A program made the translations under genes and the position numbers. 64,000 bases of DNA. It comes from Nocardia cyriacigeorgica (lineage in GTDB: Bacteria; Actinomycetota; Actinomycetes; Mycobacteriales; Mycobacteriaceae). The notes under the pieces are model-generated. The model was not told where the DNA came from and ran no database searches. It saw nothing but the letters and a program-made list of their open reading frames with translations. Shown here piece by piece: positions 34,570 through 43,555 of the stretch (position 1 is the first letter of the stretch; each line of letters starts with the position of its first letter). The stretch covers positions 310,001-374,000 of the forward strand of contig NZ_JARWNX010000064.1 in the NCBI RefSeq assembly GCF_029868385.1, written 5' to 3'.

Positions 34570-35316
34570 TCAGCGGCGAAACAGCTTGTTACCCAGCCAG
34601 ACCAGTGGATCGTACTTCCGATCGACCACCCGCTCCTTCATCGGGATGAGCGCATTGTCGGTGATCTTGATGTGTTCCGGGCACACTTCGGTACAGCATT
34701 TGGTGATATTGCAGTAGCCGAGTCCGTGTTCATCCTGGGCCATATCGCGACGGTCGGCGACATCGAGCGGATGCATCTCCAGTTCCGCGATTCGCATGAG
34801 GAAACGCGGACCGGAAAACGCCTGCTTGTTCTCTTCGTGATCGCGCACGACATGACAGGTGTTCTGGCACAGAAAACATTCGATGCATTTGCGGAACTCC
34901 TGTGAGCGCTCCACATCGACCTGTTTCATCCGATAATCGCCCGGCTTCAGATCCGGGGGCGGTGTGAACGACGGTATCTGCCTGGCCTTCTCGTAATTGA
35001 ACGACACATCGGCCACCAAATCCTTGATGACGGGGAACGACCGCATCGGCGTCACCGTGATGAGTTCGTCCTGGGTGAAGGTCGACATCCTGGTCATGCA
35101 CAGCAGCCGTGGCCTGCCGTTCACCTCGGCCGAGCACGAACCGCATTTACCCGCCTTGCAATTCCAGCGCACCGCGAGGTCGGGCGCCTGGGTGGCCTGC
35201 AACCGGTGGATGATGTCGAGCACCACCTCGCCTTCGTGCACGGGCACGGTGAAGTCGTGCAGCTCGCCGCCGTCGATATCGCCGCGCCAGATGCGGAACC
35301 TGGCGTCGTAACCCAT
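34570..35316 (-). CDS. sdhB: Succinate dehydrogenase iron-sulfur subunit (Sdh1 type)
   Basis: 248 residues from ATG 35316; the open frame runs on through sdhA antisense sequence and is not coding there. Ferredoxin-type [2Fe-2S] ligands are in CKAGKCGSCSAEV and RLLCMTRM; CIECFLCQNTCHVV and CNITKCCTEVCPEHIKI supply the [4Fe-4S] and [3Fe-4S] clusters. It carries electrons from SdhA to the membrane subunit. It is the last gene of the sdhC-sdhA-sdhB order on this strand, 2 bases after the sdhA stop. Order and sequence type match the Rv0249c-Rv0247c locus of M. tuberculosis. Confidence 0.95.
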   Translation of the reverse strand: MGYDARFRIWRGDIDGGELHDFTVPVHEGEVVLDIIHRLQATQAPDLAVRWNCKAGKCGSCSAEVNGRPRLLCMTRMSTFTQDELITVTPMRSFPVIKDLVADVSFNYEKARQIPSFTPPPDLKPGDYRMKQVDVERSQEFRKCIECFLCQNTCHVVRDHEENKQAFSGPRFLMRIAELEMHPLDVADRRDMAQDEHGLGYCNITKCCTEVCPEHIKITDNALIPMKERVVDRKYDPLVWLGNKLFRR

Positions 35317-35318
35317 GG

Positions 35319-37256
35319 TCAGGCCTCTCCGTCGGTGGAAACACCGGTCGCCGGGTGCCCGGCGAGTTCGGCTCGGGTGTAATACTTCTCGAGTTCGGCC
35401 AGGTCGAACAGCGCCAGCAGTTCGGGCCGCATCGGCGGTTGATCCTCGACGGTCACCGCCACACCTGGCACGGCGGCGTCGGACCGCGCCGGATCCAGCG
35501 TGCAGACGAGCAGTTTGTTGCGCCATTGTGGATCCATGGCCGGATGATCGTCGCGGGTGTGTCCGCCGCGGCTCTCGGTGCGCAGCAGCGCCGCATCGGC
35601 GACACATTCGCTGACCAGCAACATATTGCGCAGGTCGAGGGCGAGGTGCCAGCCGGGATTGAACTGGCGGTGCCCCTCCACGGTCACCGCCCGGTACCGG
35701 GTGCGCAGCTCGGCCAGTGTGTCGATGGCCTCGCGCACCTCGTGTTCCTTGCGGATGATGCCGACCAGATCGTTCATGGTCTGCTGGAGATCGGTGTGCA
35801 GGGTGTAGGGGTTCTCCCCGGTGCCCGTGGCGGGCGGATCGAACGGCGCGAGCGCGGTTTTCGCCGCCGCGGCGATATCGGCATCGGCCACCGACGGCCG
35901 GTCCCGCAGACCCTCCACATAGGCGGCGGCGCCGAGTCCGGCCCTGCGTCCGAAGACCAACAGGTCCGACAGCGAGTTGCCGCCGAGCCGGTTCGAGCCG
36001 TGCATACCGCCGGAACATTCACCCGCCGCGAACAATCCCGGTACCCGCGCGGCGCCGGTATCGGGATCGACCTCGATCCCGCCCATTACGTAATGGCAGG
36101 TCGGGCCCACCTCCATGGGTTCCTTGGTGATGTCGACATCGGCCAGTTCCTTGAATTGATGATGCATCGACGGCAGCCTGCGCACGATCTCCTCGGCGGG
36201 CATACGGGAGGCGATATCCAGATACACACCACCGTGCTCGGTGCCGCGACCGGCCTTGACCTCCTCGTTGATGGCGCGGGCCACCTCATCGCGCGGCAGC
36301 AGATCGGGAGTGCGGCGCGCGGAATCGTTATCGCGCAACCACTGATCGGCCTCGGCCTCGGTCTCGGCGTACTGGCCCTTGAACACCGCGGGAATGTAGT
36401 CGAACATGAACCGCTTGCCATCGGTGTTCTTCAGGACCCCGCCGTCGCCGCGCACACCCTCGGTGACCAGGATTCCCTTCACGCTCGGCGGCCAGACCAT
36501 GCCGGTCGGGTGGAACTGCAAGAACTCCATATTGATCAGCGCGGCTCCGGCCCGCAGCGCGAGGGCGTGCCCGTCGCCGGTGTACTCCCAGGAGTTCGAG
36601 GTGACCTTGTAGGACTTGCCGATGCCGCCGGTGGCCAGCACCACCGCCGGGGTCTCGAAGAGGATGAACCGGCCCGATTCGCGCCAGTAGCCGAACGCAC
36701 CGCTGATCCGGTCGCCGTCTTTGAGCAGTTCGGTCACCGTGCATTCGGCGAAGACCTTGATCCGCGATTCGTAATCGCCGGTCTCGGCGAAATCCTCCTG
36801 TTGCAGCGAGACGATCTTCTGCTGCATGGTCCGGATGATCTCGAGCCCGGTCCGGTCGCCGACATGGGCGAGGCGTGGATAGGTGTGGCCGCCGAAATTG
36901 CGCTGGCTGATCCGGCCGTCGGGCGTCCGATCGAACAGCGCACCATAGCTTTCCAGCTCCCAGACCCGGTCCGGTGCTTCGCGCGCGTGTAGTTCGGCCA
37001 TCCGCCAGTTGTTGAGGAACTTGCCGCCGCGCATGGTGTCGCGGTAGTGGGTCTCCCAGTTGTCCTTGTCGTTGGCATTGCCCATGGAAGCCGCGCAACC
37101 ACCCTCGGCCATCACGGTATGTGCCTTACCGAACAGCGATTTACACACCACCGCCACCGAGAGGCCGTGTTCTCGTGCCTCGATCACCGCGCGCAGTCCG
37201 GCGCCACCGGCACCGATCACGACGACGTCGTATGCGTGCCGTTCCACTTCTGGCAT
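35319..37256 (-). CDS. sdhA: Succinate dehydrogenase flavoprotein subunit (Sdh1 type)
   Basis: 645 residues. The FAD Rossmann motif is VVVIGAGGAGLRAVIEA (about 11-27). The covalent-FAD His lies in GKAHTVMAEGG. Substrate and catalytic residues occur in NFGGHTYPR, LQFHPTGM, and HYVMGGIEVD...GECSGGMHGSNRLGGNSL. The long C-terminal part has the helical domain and GGHTRDDHP. It oxidises succinate to fumarate at the inner face of the membrane and feeds menaquinone through sdhB/C. Length (645) is that of the longer Sdh1 subunit rather than the shorter Sdh2 type. Confidence 0.96.
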   Translation of the reverse strand: MPEVERHAYDVVVIGAGGAGLRAVIEAREHGLSVAVVCKSLFGKAHTVMAEGGCAASMGNANDKDNWETHYRDTMRGGKFLNNWRMAELHAREAPDRVWELESYGALFDRTPDGRISQRNFGGHTYPRLAHVGDRTGLEIIRTMQQKIVSLQQEDFAETGDYESRIKVFAECTVTELLKDGDRISGAFGYWRESGRFILFETPAVVLATGGIGKSYKVTSNSWEYTGDGHALALRAGAALINMEFLQFHPTGMVWPPSVKGILVTEGVRGDGGVLKNTDGKRFMFDYIPAVFKGQYAETEAEADQWLRDNDSARRTPDLLPRDEVARAINEEVKAGRGTEHGGVYLDIASRMPAEEIVRRLPSMHHQFKELADVDITKEPMEVGPTCHYVMGGIEVDPDTGAARVPGLFAAGECSGGMHGSNRLGGNSLSDLLVFGRRAGLGAAAYVEGLRDRPSVADADIAAAAKTALAPFDPPATGTGENPYTLHTDLQQTMNDLVGIIRKEHEVREAIDTLAELRTRYRAVTVEGHRQFNPGWHLALDLRNMLLVSECVADAALLRTESRGGHTRDDHPAMDPQWRNKLLVCTLDPARSDAAVPGVAVTVEDQPPMRPELLALFDLAELEKYYTRAELAGHPATGVSTDGEA

Positions 37257-37271
37257 AGCCGCGAAAACTCC

Positions 37272-38102
37272 TCAGTCGATGAAGCGAAGATCCGAAATCG
37301 TCCCGCTGGCAACCAACATCACGTAGAAGTCGGTCAGCATGAGCGTGCCGAGGGTGGTCCAGGCCAGGGCCATATGCCTGGTGTTCAGCTTGGAGACCTG
37401 GGTCCAGAGCCAGTACCGCACCGGATGGGCGGAGAAGTGTTTGAGCCTGCCGCCCGCGATATGTCGGCAGGAATGGCATGACACGGTGTAGGCCCACAGC
37501 AGGATCACATTGCCGGTGAGGATCAGACTGCCCAGTCCCATGCCGAATCCGCCGGATGCGCCGTGATAGGCGCCGATGGCGTCGTAGGTGTTGATCACCG
37601 AGATGATCACCGCGACGTAGAAGAAATAGCGGTGCACGTTCTGGATGATCAACGGCAGCCTGGTCTCACCGCTGTAGGCCCTGTGCGGTTCGGCCACCGC
37701 GCAGGCTGGCGGCGACAGCCACACCGACCGGTAGTAGGCCTTGCGGTAGTAGTAGCAGGTCAGCCGGAAGCCGAGCAGGAACGGCAGCGCCACGAAACCG
37801 AGCGGCAGGATCGCCGGGATCTCCCCGAACGGCGTACCGAAATGGCTGGACCCCGCCACGCACGAGGTGCTCAGGCACGGTGAGTAGAACGGGGTCAGAT
37901 AGTGGTAGTCGGCGACCCAATATGCCGTGCGCACATACGATCTGATCGTCGCGTAGATCACGAATGTGGCCAGACCGAGCACCGTGAACAGTGGGGGCAC
38001 CCACCATCGGTCGGTGCGCAGCGTCTGCTGCGAGATGCGGGCCCTGGTCCTGCTGAATACGCCGGTGCCCGATTCCGGGGTCACGGTCGGTGCGGCACTC
38101 AC
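37272..38102 (-). CDS. sdhC: Succinate dehydrogenase membrane anchor subunit (Sdh1 type)
   Basis: 276 residues from GTG 38102, with GAGGG 8 bases upstream; a 25-codon extension is unsupported. About five transmembrane helices. This is the single fused anchor of the Sdh1 complex (M. tuberculosis Rv0249c is of similar size); no separate SdhD is present. The segment TVSCHSCRHIAGG (Cys at about residue 209) at the edge of a helix, plus SPCLSTSCV and PPACAVAEPH, gives a Cys/His-rich set able to bind a metal cluster. As I recall, the mycobacterial Sdh1 structure shows a membrane-embedded Rieske-type cluster instead of haem. Confidence 0.9.
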   Translation of the reverse strand: MSAAPTVTPESGTGVFSRTRARISQQTLRTDRWWVPPLFTVLGLATFVIYATIRSYVRTAYWVADYHYLTPFYSPCLSTSCVAGSSHFGTPFGEIPAILPLGFVALPFLLGFRLTCYYYRKAYYRSVWLSPPACAVAEPHRAYSGETRLPLIIQNVHRYFFYVAVIISVINTYDAIGAYHGASGGFGMGLGSLILTGNVILLWAYTVSCHSCRHIAGGRLKHFSAHPVRYWLWTQVSKLNTRHMALAWTTLGTLMLTDFYVMLVASGTISDLRFID

Positions 38103-38336
38103 CGGTCGATCCCTCGCTGATCCGCGGTGCGGGTGGTCATCATTACCTCCGCGATCGAATGTGATGAGGAGCACCATACGCCGGGGGTGCTAGCGCTCGA
38201 GCAGGGTCTCGCCGACGCGGACCCTCTCGCGAGGTGGTGATTTCCATCACAGTCGATCGGCTGACGATGGCTGCGCGCCGGTGTGGTGAACCGGTGGCAA
38301 CTCGTCGAGGTGGGAACCAATCCCGAGGTGAACGCA

Positions 38337-38369
38337 CGACGTCCGCCCACGCGATGCGGGCGGACGTCG
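38337..38369. terminator. Terminator hairpin after the 95-residue gene
   Basis: A perfect 12-bp inverted repeat (CGACGTCCGCCC / GGGCGGACGTCG) with a 9-base loop, just downstream (minus strand) of the 38377-38664 gene and upstream of the sdhC promoter region. It suggests the small gene and sdh are separate transcripts. Confidence 0.8.
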
Positions 38370-38376
38370 GGTGGGG

Positions 38377-38664
38377 CTACTTCGTGCGCGGACGCGAATG
38401 GAAGCCGAGGCCTTCGTCCTGCGCGCCCATCCAGGCGGCCTCGTCGGACTTGCTGTCCGGGACATAGATGGGAGCCTGTGAGCGCCTGGTCACCACCGGC
38501 GGTGGTGACTGCTCGAGCTCGTCGGTGTCGATGGCGAGCCGCTCCAGATCGTTTTCCAGGCGGCGCACCGTATTGGCGTCGCCGTAGTTCGCGCGCAGTG
38601 CCTCTATGGACTGCCGGAGTTGGCCGACGGCGTAGCGGAGATCCGCGAATTCGCTGCGTGTCAT
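38377..38664 (-). CDS. 95-residue conserved protein beside sdh1 (Rv0250c-like)
   Basis: ATG 38664 has AGGAGG 5 bases upstream, a very strong site. The N-terminal half is a coiled-coil-like helix (LRYAVGQLRQSIEALRANYGDANTVRRLENDLERLAID). The C-terminal half is Pro/Asp-rich and holds VPDSKSDEAAWMGAQDEGLGFHSRPR. From memory, M. tuberculosis has a similarly sized conserved gene, Rv0250c, in the same place next to its Sdh1 genes; the synteny and size fit. Function unknown. A strong terminator separates it from sdhC. Confidence 0.8.
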   Translation of the reverse strand: MTRSEFADLRYAVGQLRQSIEALRANYGDANTVRRLENDLERLAIDTDELEQSPPPVVTRRSQAPIYVPDSKSDEAAWMGAQDEGLGFHSRPRTK

Positions 38665-38827
38665 CGATTCCTCCTGAGTTCATACCCGGTCATCCGGATC
38701 GGCTACCGCGCGGACCTCGCTGGCCGCGTGACGGCGTGTCGTGTGACCGACCACACATCGTGATCTACAACACAGTAGCTCGAGTTCGCGGAATCGGCTC
38801 GTCGAGTACCGGCGAGTAGGTAAACGA

Positions 38828-39796
38828 TCATCCGGCGACCGCGTACTCCCTGCCGTGTCCGCTGGCCGCACCGAAGGCCCGCTCGACCAATCCGGCCACC
38901 GAGGCGGCGACCTCCTCCGCCCGTTCGAGGATCACGCCGTGACCTGCTCCTTCGAGTCGGACCAGTTCCGAGTCCGACAGCTGCGAGGCCAGGGCGACCG
39001 AATGTGCGAACGGGACGATGATGTCGGCGGTGCCCGCGAGCACCAGTGCGGGGATCGCGCCGAGTCGATGCAGGGCGGCGGTCTCGTCGAAGGCCATCAG
39101 GGAGGCGAGGAATCCGGCCATGGTGAGCAGCGAGGTCTCGTTCAGCATGGCGGTGGCGAGCGCGACCAGGCGCGGATTCACCTTTCTGGTACCGAAATTC
39201 GCATCCCGGACGATAGGTTCGAGGATTCGCCGCGACAGCCTTTTCGATGCCTGCATGAATCGCGGCGCCCGGCGCACCGCGAAATGCAGTGAATTCACCG
39301 CATGCCGATTCAGCAGTCGGCCGAGTCCCACCTCGGTGAGCCCGTTGGCCGCGCCCGCGATGAGTCCGACCCCGACGACCCTGGTCCCGATCGTCTGCGG
39401 GAACAGCCGCGAATAAGCCAGCACCACCATGGCGCCCATGGAATGCCCGACCAGCACCACCGGTCCGCTCGGCGCCACCGTCCGCAGCACAGTGTCCAGA
39501 TCGCGGGCGAGCTGTTCGATGGTGTAGGTCGCGGTATCGCCCGCGCCGGATTCACCGTGGCCGCGGTGGTCGTAGAACACCATCTGGGTGTCCTCGCCCC
39601 ACTGGCGCAGTAGGTGCTCGCGCAGATACGACCACGATTCGGTGCGCAGGCAGTGTCCGTGCACGAAGACCACCGTCAGCGGCGCGGTCTCGGAGCCGAA
39701 GGTGCGCACGGCGAGCGGGACGCCGTCGTCGGTGGACACCGTGATGCGATGGCCGTCGTAATCGGCGGCCCGGCGAGCGAGGGTCGTCGTCGACAT
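38828..39796 (-). CDS. Alpha/beta-fold hydrolase
   Basis: 322 residues. The oxyanion and nucleophile motifs of the alpha/beta hydrolase fold are clear: VVFVHGHCLRTESW (about 41-54), FYDHRGHGESG (73-83) and VVLVGHSMGAMVVLAYS (about 111-127), with Ser in GHSMG. The acid is likely Asp in LAGTADIIVPF, and the base is His in GAGHGVILE. A helical cap (about 140-230) covers the site. Substrate unknown; esterase, lipase or epoxide-hydrolase-like activity is possible. ATG is followed by MSTTTLARRAADYDGH. It is divergent from the kinase gene. Confidence 0.9.
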   Translation of the reverse strand: MSTTTLARRAADYDGHRITVSTDDGVPLAVRTFGSETAPLTVVFVHGHCLRTESWSYLREHLLRQWGEDTQMVFYDHRGHGESGAGDTATYTIEQLARDLDTVLRTVAPSGPVVLVGHSMGAMVVLAYSRLFPQTIGTRVVGVGLIAGAANGLTEVGLGRLLNRHAVNSLHFAVRRAPRFMQASKRLSRRILEPIVRDANFGTRKVNPRLVALATAMLNETSLLTMAGFLASLMAFDETAALHRLGAIPALVLAGTADIIVPFAHSVALASQLSDSELVRLEGAGHGVILERAEEVAASVAGLVERAFGAASGHGREYAVAG

Positions 39797-40220
39797 GAAT
39801 TTCTCCTGTCTGGCCTCACCGTGCGATATGCGCCCGCACCGTGGTCGGAGCGTTCTTGTCCGCTTGTCGCTACCCGATTGCGCCTCGTTAGCCGCGCGGA
39901 CCTGGCGTTATGCACACGTTGCCGAACCGAGTCCGGTGGTCGATCTGGTGTGGAGGCGAGTCGACAGGTGAATCTTGACCTATCTAGCGGTTCAGCTAGA
40001 AATGCGCAGAAAGTGCTGAGGGGATTCGTCAGGCTTGTATTCGGCAATCGATCGTATTCGCTAGATATCGGAAGATTCTGCTCGCGGCGGGTTCGAGCGT
40101 GTGCCGAGGTTCCGTTCTCGTATCCGCGAAAAGTCTTGTAGCGTATGCGAACCGACAGATCGCGCAGCACTGCGCCGGATACTTCGTGCGGGCGGGCGCC
40201 GGGACCTCAGAGGACGACAC
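39797..40220. promoter_or_regulatory. Divergent promoter region between hydrolase and Ser/Thr kinase
   Basis: 424 bases without a credible gene, AT-rich around 39960-40080. A TTGACC hexamer (39975-39980) is followed directly by a 6-bp-arm inverted repeat TCTAGC-N6-GCTAGA (39983-40000), a plausible regulated promoter. The kinase's own ribosome binding site GAGG lies 7 bases before GTG 40221. Confidence 0.45.
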
Positions 40221-41876
40221 GTGGTACTGCGGTTGGGTGAACCGTTCGCCGGATATCGGATCGAGGATGTGCTCGGCGCGGGCGGAATGGGTGTGGTCTA
40301 CCGCGCCGTCCATCCGCGTCTACCGAGAACGGTGGCGCTGAAGGTCCTCGACCCGGCGAAGGCGGGCAGGCGCAATATCCAGCTGTTCGGGCGGGAAGCC
40401 GATCTGGTGTGCGGGCTCTCCCACGACAACATCGTCACGATCGGGGACCGTGGTGAGACCGACGGCGTCTGCTGGATCGAGATGGAGTACGTCGACGGTC
40501 ACGATGCCGCCGAACTGCTGGCCCTCGAACCGCGCGGGCTCGACCCCGGCCGCGCCGTGCGCATCATCGCCGATGCGGCCATCGGCCTCGATTACGCCCA
40601 CCGCAACAATGTCGTCCACCGCGATATCAAGCCGTCCAACCTGCTGGTCACCATATTCGACGGCCGGGAGCGCACCCTGGTCGCCGATTTCGGCATCGCC
40701 CGCAGCCTCGATGACGCGGCCACCCTCACCATGGCGGACACGCGCGAATACACCCCGCACTACGTCGCGCCGGAACGGTTCGTCAGCTCCGTGCCCGACC
40801 ACCGATCCGATATCTACTCCCTCGGCGCCTCCCTCTACCAGCTGCTGACGGGTTCGGTGCCCTATCCCGGCCGCGGCAATCGAGAACTGATCCACGCCCA
40901 CCGCCATGAGCCCGCCCCGGTCCCGACCGCGCTGCGCCCGGCGTTGCCCGCCGCCCTGGACGCGGTGATCGCCAAGGCCATGGCGAAGGAACCCGACCTG
41001 CGCTACCAGTCCTGCGCCGAACTCGCCGCCGCCGCCCGCGCGGCGTTGGACGGCGTGTCATCGCCGCAGCCTGGCGAAACGGCCGGGTATGCGGTGGATC
41101 CGCACGCGGTGTCACCCAGCACCACGCTCCCCGACGACACGACGTCCACCACGCGGGAATCGGCTGCCTCGACGACGACATCCGCCGAATCGAGTGATCC
41201 GGCAACGGTCGATTCCGCAGCCACCGCCGACGCAACGAATACCGGTGCGCATCCGCCCACGAACACCGAGGAGACCGCACCCGAGCCGCTGGACGATGCG
41301 GTTCGCGGCGCCGGGCGAGCGGAGTCGGGTGAAACGTCTCATCCGGCACCCGGCTCGACCGCTGGTCGCGGCATTGCGCGCTGGTGGCCGGTCGCGGCGG
41401 CCGTCGTGGTGGGCGCGGTGGCCGTCGGTGTCGTCCTGTTCGGTGTGGGATCCGAACCCGACGCGCCAGCGGGATCCGGCGCCGCCGTGTCACCGGGATC
41501 GCCCGGCGACGCGGGTGAACGCCTCAGCGCGCGCTGCTACTGGCCGATCCGTCTTCCGGCCGGTGCGGGCACATATGTGCAGGTGCCGAGCCGCGAACAC
41601 GACCGCGACGACTCGCTGTGCATTCTCAACCAGGGTGATCGCGGCGACGGTGTCGCCGCCGTGCAGCGCGCGCTGTCGCTGTGCCATGCCATCCCGGTCG
41701 CCGTCAATGGCGTATACGACCACCCCACCATGACCGCGATACGTCATCTGCAACAGGACAACGGCGTCAAGGTCGATGGCATCTACGGCCCGCAGACGCG
41801 TACCGAAGTGGTCGAATGGCCGGTGTTCGCGGAATCGGACGGCCGTTTCTCCGGTACCTGTCGGCGGTCGAGCTGA
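40221..41876 (+). CDS. Transmembrane Ser/Thr protein kinase with extracellular peptidoglycan-binding domain
   Basis: 551 residues from GTG 40221 (GAGG 7 bases upstream). Kinase domain, residues about 11-270: glycine loop GAGGMG, Lys41 (VALKVL), catalytic Asp135 (VHRDIKPSNLL), DFG Asp156, and APERF. A Thr/Ser/Ala/Pro-rich juxtamembrane linker (about 285-380) is followed by one transmembrane helix (about 387-410). Outside the cell lies a peptidoglycan-binding type 1 domain (about 465-535: DGVAAVQRALSLCHAIPVAVNG, GVKVDGIYGPQTRTEV). It likely senses wall fragments. The end overlaps an EmbR-like gene by 61 bases, as PknH-EmbR functional pairs would suggest. Confidence 0.93.
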   Translation: MVLRLGEPFAGYRIEDVLGAGGMGVVYRAVHPRLPRTVALKVLDPAKAGRRNIQLFGREADLVCGLSHDNIVTIGDRGETDGVCWIEMEYVDGHDAAELLALEPRGLDPGRAVRIIADAAIGLDYAHRNNVVHRDIKPSNLLVTIFDGRERTLVADFGIARSLDDAATLTMADTREYTPHYVAPERFVSSVPDHRSDIYSLGASLYQLLTGSVPYPGRGNRELIHAHRHEPAPVPTALRPALPAALDAVIAKAMAKEPDLRYQSCAELAAAARAALDGVSSPQPGETAGYAVDPHAVSPSTTLPDDTTSTTRESAASTTTSAESSDPATVDSAATADATNTGAHPPTNTEETAPEPLDDAVRGAGRAESGETSHPAPGSTAGRGIARWWPVAAAVVVGAVAVGVVLFGVGSEPDAPAGSGAAVSPGSPGDAGERLSARCYWPIRLPAGAGTYVQVPSREHDRDDSLCILNQGDRGDGVAAVQRALSLCHAIPVAVNGVYDHPTMTAIRHLQQDNGVKVDGIYGPQTRTEVVEWPVFAESDGRFSGTCRRSS

Positions 41877-43003
41877 ACGCCGCGATAGACCTCCGGCTGC
41901 TCGGGCCGGTAAGGCTGCTGGTCGAGGGCCGCCCGCTCGACATCCGCGCCAATCTGACACTGACCACCCTGGCCGTACTGGCAGACGCCCGCGGCGCCGC
42001 GCTCTCGCCCGAGCAGCTCGGCAACCACGTCTGGGACGACAATCCACCGCCCACCTACCGGAAGGCGCTACAGAACCGGATCGCCGAGATCCGATCCGCC
42101 CTCCGCGCGGCCGGTCTGGCCGACACCGAGCTGCTGCGCACCGATAACGGCTGCTACCGGCTCGCCATCGGCCGTGAGCACTGCGATGCCAGCCGATTCG
42201 CCGATCTGCGTATCCGGGCCGCATCGGCCCGCGACCACGGCGATCACCCACGGGCCGCCGCGCTGCTGCGGCAGGCGCTCGACGAATGGACCGGGTCGGG
42301 GTTGGACGGGCTCGGGCCGTCGAAGTTCGTCGACATGTTCGTCACGCGGTTCGGTGAGGAGCGAAAACAGGCGCTCAACGACCGGATCGATATGGATCTG
42401 AGGTGCGGGCGCGCGGCCGAGATCATCGGCGAACTGCGGGTGCTGGCCGACGCCGCACCCACCGATGAGGCGGCCTGGCTCCGATTCGGGACCGCGCTGT
42501 ATCAATGCGGCCGCGACGACGAAGCCCTGGCCGCCTGCCGGGCCGTCCTCGATCGGCGTCGCGCGCAGGGCATGGACGCGGCCCCGGCGCTGTGGTCGTT
42601 GCAGGAACGGATTCTGCGGCATGAGCCGCTGCCGGAAGTCGCGGGCGCGGTGCTCGCGCGTCGAGTCGTCGCCGAACAGGCCACCGTTCAGGAATCGCCC
42701 GGTGCGGTGGTGCTCGCCACTGTGGACGGGCAGCGTTTCGAGGTGACCGCGGCGGGCCTCACCATCGGGCGCGGCGCGGGCAACGATATCCGGCTGACCG
42801 ATCCGAAGGTGAGCCGTGATCACGCCCGCGTCGACACCGACGGGGAGACCGCGCGGATCGAGGACCTCGGATCGTCCAACGGCGTCTACGTCAACGATCG
42901 GCGGATCGACCCGTCCGGTGTCATCGAGCCGGGCGACCGGATCCGGCTCGGCTCCACCTTGCTTCGGGTGTGTCCGGCAGGTGCGCTGACGCCGGACTGG
43001 TGA
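41816..43003 (+). CDS. EmbR-like (SARP) transcription regulator: winged helix, BTAD, FHA
   Basis: 395 residues. ATG 41816 is the last usable start before the conserved domain, giving a 61-base overlap with the kinase gene. Residues about 25-110: OmpR-type winged helix (IDLRLLGPVRLLVEGRPLDI). Residues about 115-260: bacterial transcriptional activation domain of TPR-like helices. Residues about 310-390: FHA domain (TIGRGAGNDIRLTDPKVSRDHARV, DLGSSNGVYVNDRRI) with the Arg, Ser, His and Asn residues that bind phosphothreonine. This is the layout of mycobacterial EmbR, a substrate of kinase PknH. Here kinase and regulator are adjacent, supporting direct signalling. Confidence 0.92.
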   Translation: MAGVRGIGRPFLRYLSAVELNAAIDLRLLGPVRLLVEGRPLDIRANLTLTTLAVLADARGAALSPEQLGNHVWDDNPPPTYRKALQNRIAEIRSALRAAGLADTELLRTDNGCYRLAIGREHCDASRFADLRIRAASARDHGDHPRAAALLRQALDEWTGSGLDGLGPSKFVDMFVTRFGEERKQALNDRIDMDLRCGRAAEIIGELRVLADAAPTDEAAWLRFGTALYQCGRDDEALAACRAVLDRRRAQGMDAAPALWSLQERILRHEPLPEVAGAVLARRVVAEQATVQESPGAVVLATVDGQRFEVTAAGLTIGRGAGNDIRLTDPKVSRDHARVDTDGETARIEDLGSSNGVYVNDRRIDPSGVIEPGDRIRLGSTLLRVCPAGALTPDW

Positions 43004-43113
43004 GCCATTACCGCGGCGTTACCGAGGTATTGGCGCGGATTCCTACATTCGGTTCATCGGATTCGGAGCAGCTCCGAATCACTTGTCCGGCAGTGGAAGA
43101 CGAGGAGATCCAG

Positions 43114-43536
43114 ATGAATCGAATGAACCGGATGCGCCGCAATGGGGCCCGCCGAGCGCTGCGCGCGGTGATGATCGCGGCGGTGGCCGCGAGCGCGTTC
43201 GGCGCGGTCGCGCACGCCTCCCCGGAGGAGGCCTCCCCCGGCGGGGAATCGGCGGGGCGGGGTTCGGCCGCGGCGGTGCAGACATTGGTCGACTGCGCCG
43301 CCGAGGGGGACACATTGCGATCGGGCGCGCGCGGCGACTGCGTCTCGGCGGTGCAGAGGTTCCTCAGCGGGAATTACGGCAACGGCAGCGTCGCCGTCGA
43401 CGGAAAGTACGGCGATGACACCATCGCGGCGGTACGCAATTTCCAGCGCCACGTCGGCATCCGCGCGGACGGCGTCGTCGGGTCGGATACCTGGCAGATG
43501 ATGATGCGTATGTGTGGGAGGGACGGCACCTGCTGA
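43114..43536 (+). CDS. Small secreted peptidoglycan-binding protein
   Basis: 140 residues from ATG 43114 (GAGGAG 6 bases upstream; longer frames are unsupported). Signal peptide about residues 1-37, with AVAHAS as cleavage region. The mature part holds one peptidoglycan-binding type 1 domain: SGARGDCVSAVQRFLSG and VDGKYGDDTIAAVRNFQRHVGIRADGVVGSDTWQMM. It is homologous to the external domain of the kinase two genes upstream. No catalytic domain is attached. It is separated by 110 bases from the EmbR-like gene. It may compete for, carry or signal the same wall ligand. Confidence 0.85.
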   Translation: MNRMNRMRRNGARRALRAVMIAAVAASAFGAVAHASPEEASPGGESAGRGSAAAVQTLVDCAAEGDTLRSGARGDCVSAVQRFLSGNYGNGSVAVDGKYGDDTIAAVRNFQRHVGIRADGVVGSDTWQMMMRMCGRDGTC

Positions 43537-43555
43537 TCGGCGCGCTGTCGGCCCG

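Noticed and set aside
35317..36018. Upstream extension of the sdhB frame
   Set aside because: Arg-rich translation lying inside sdhA in another frame of the same strand; SdhB begins at ATG 35316 by family length.
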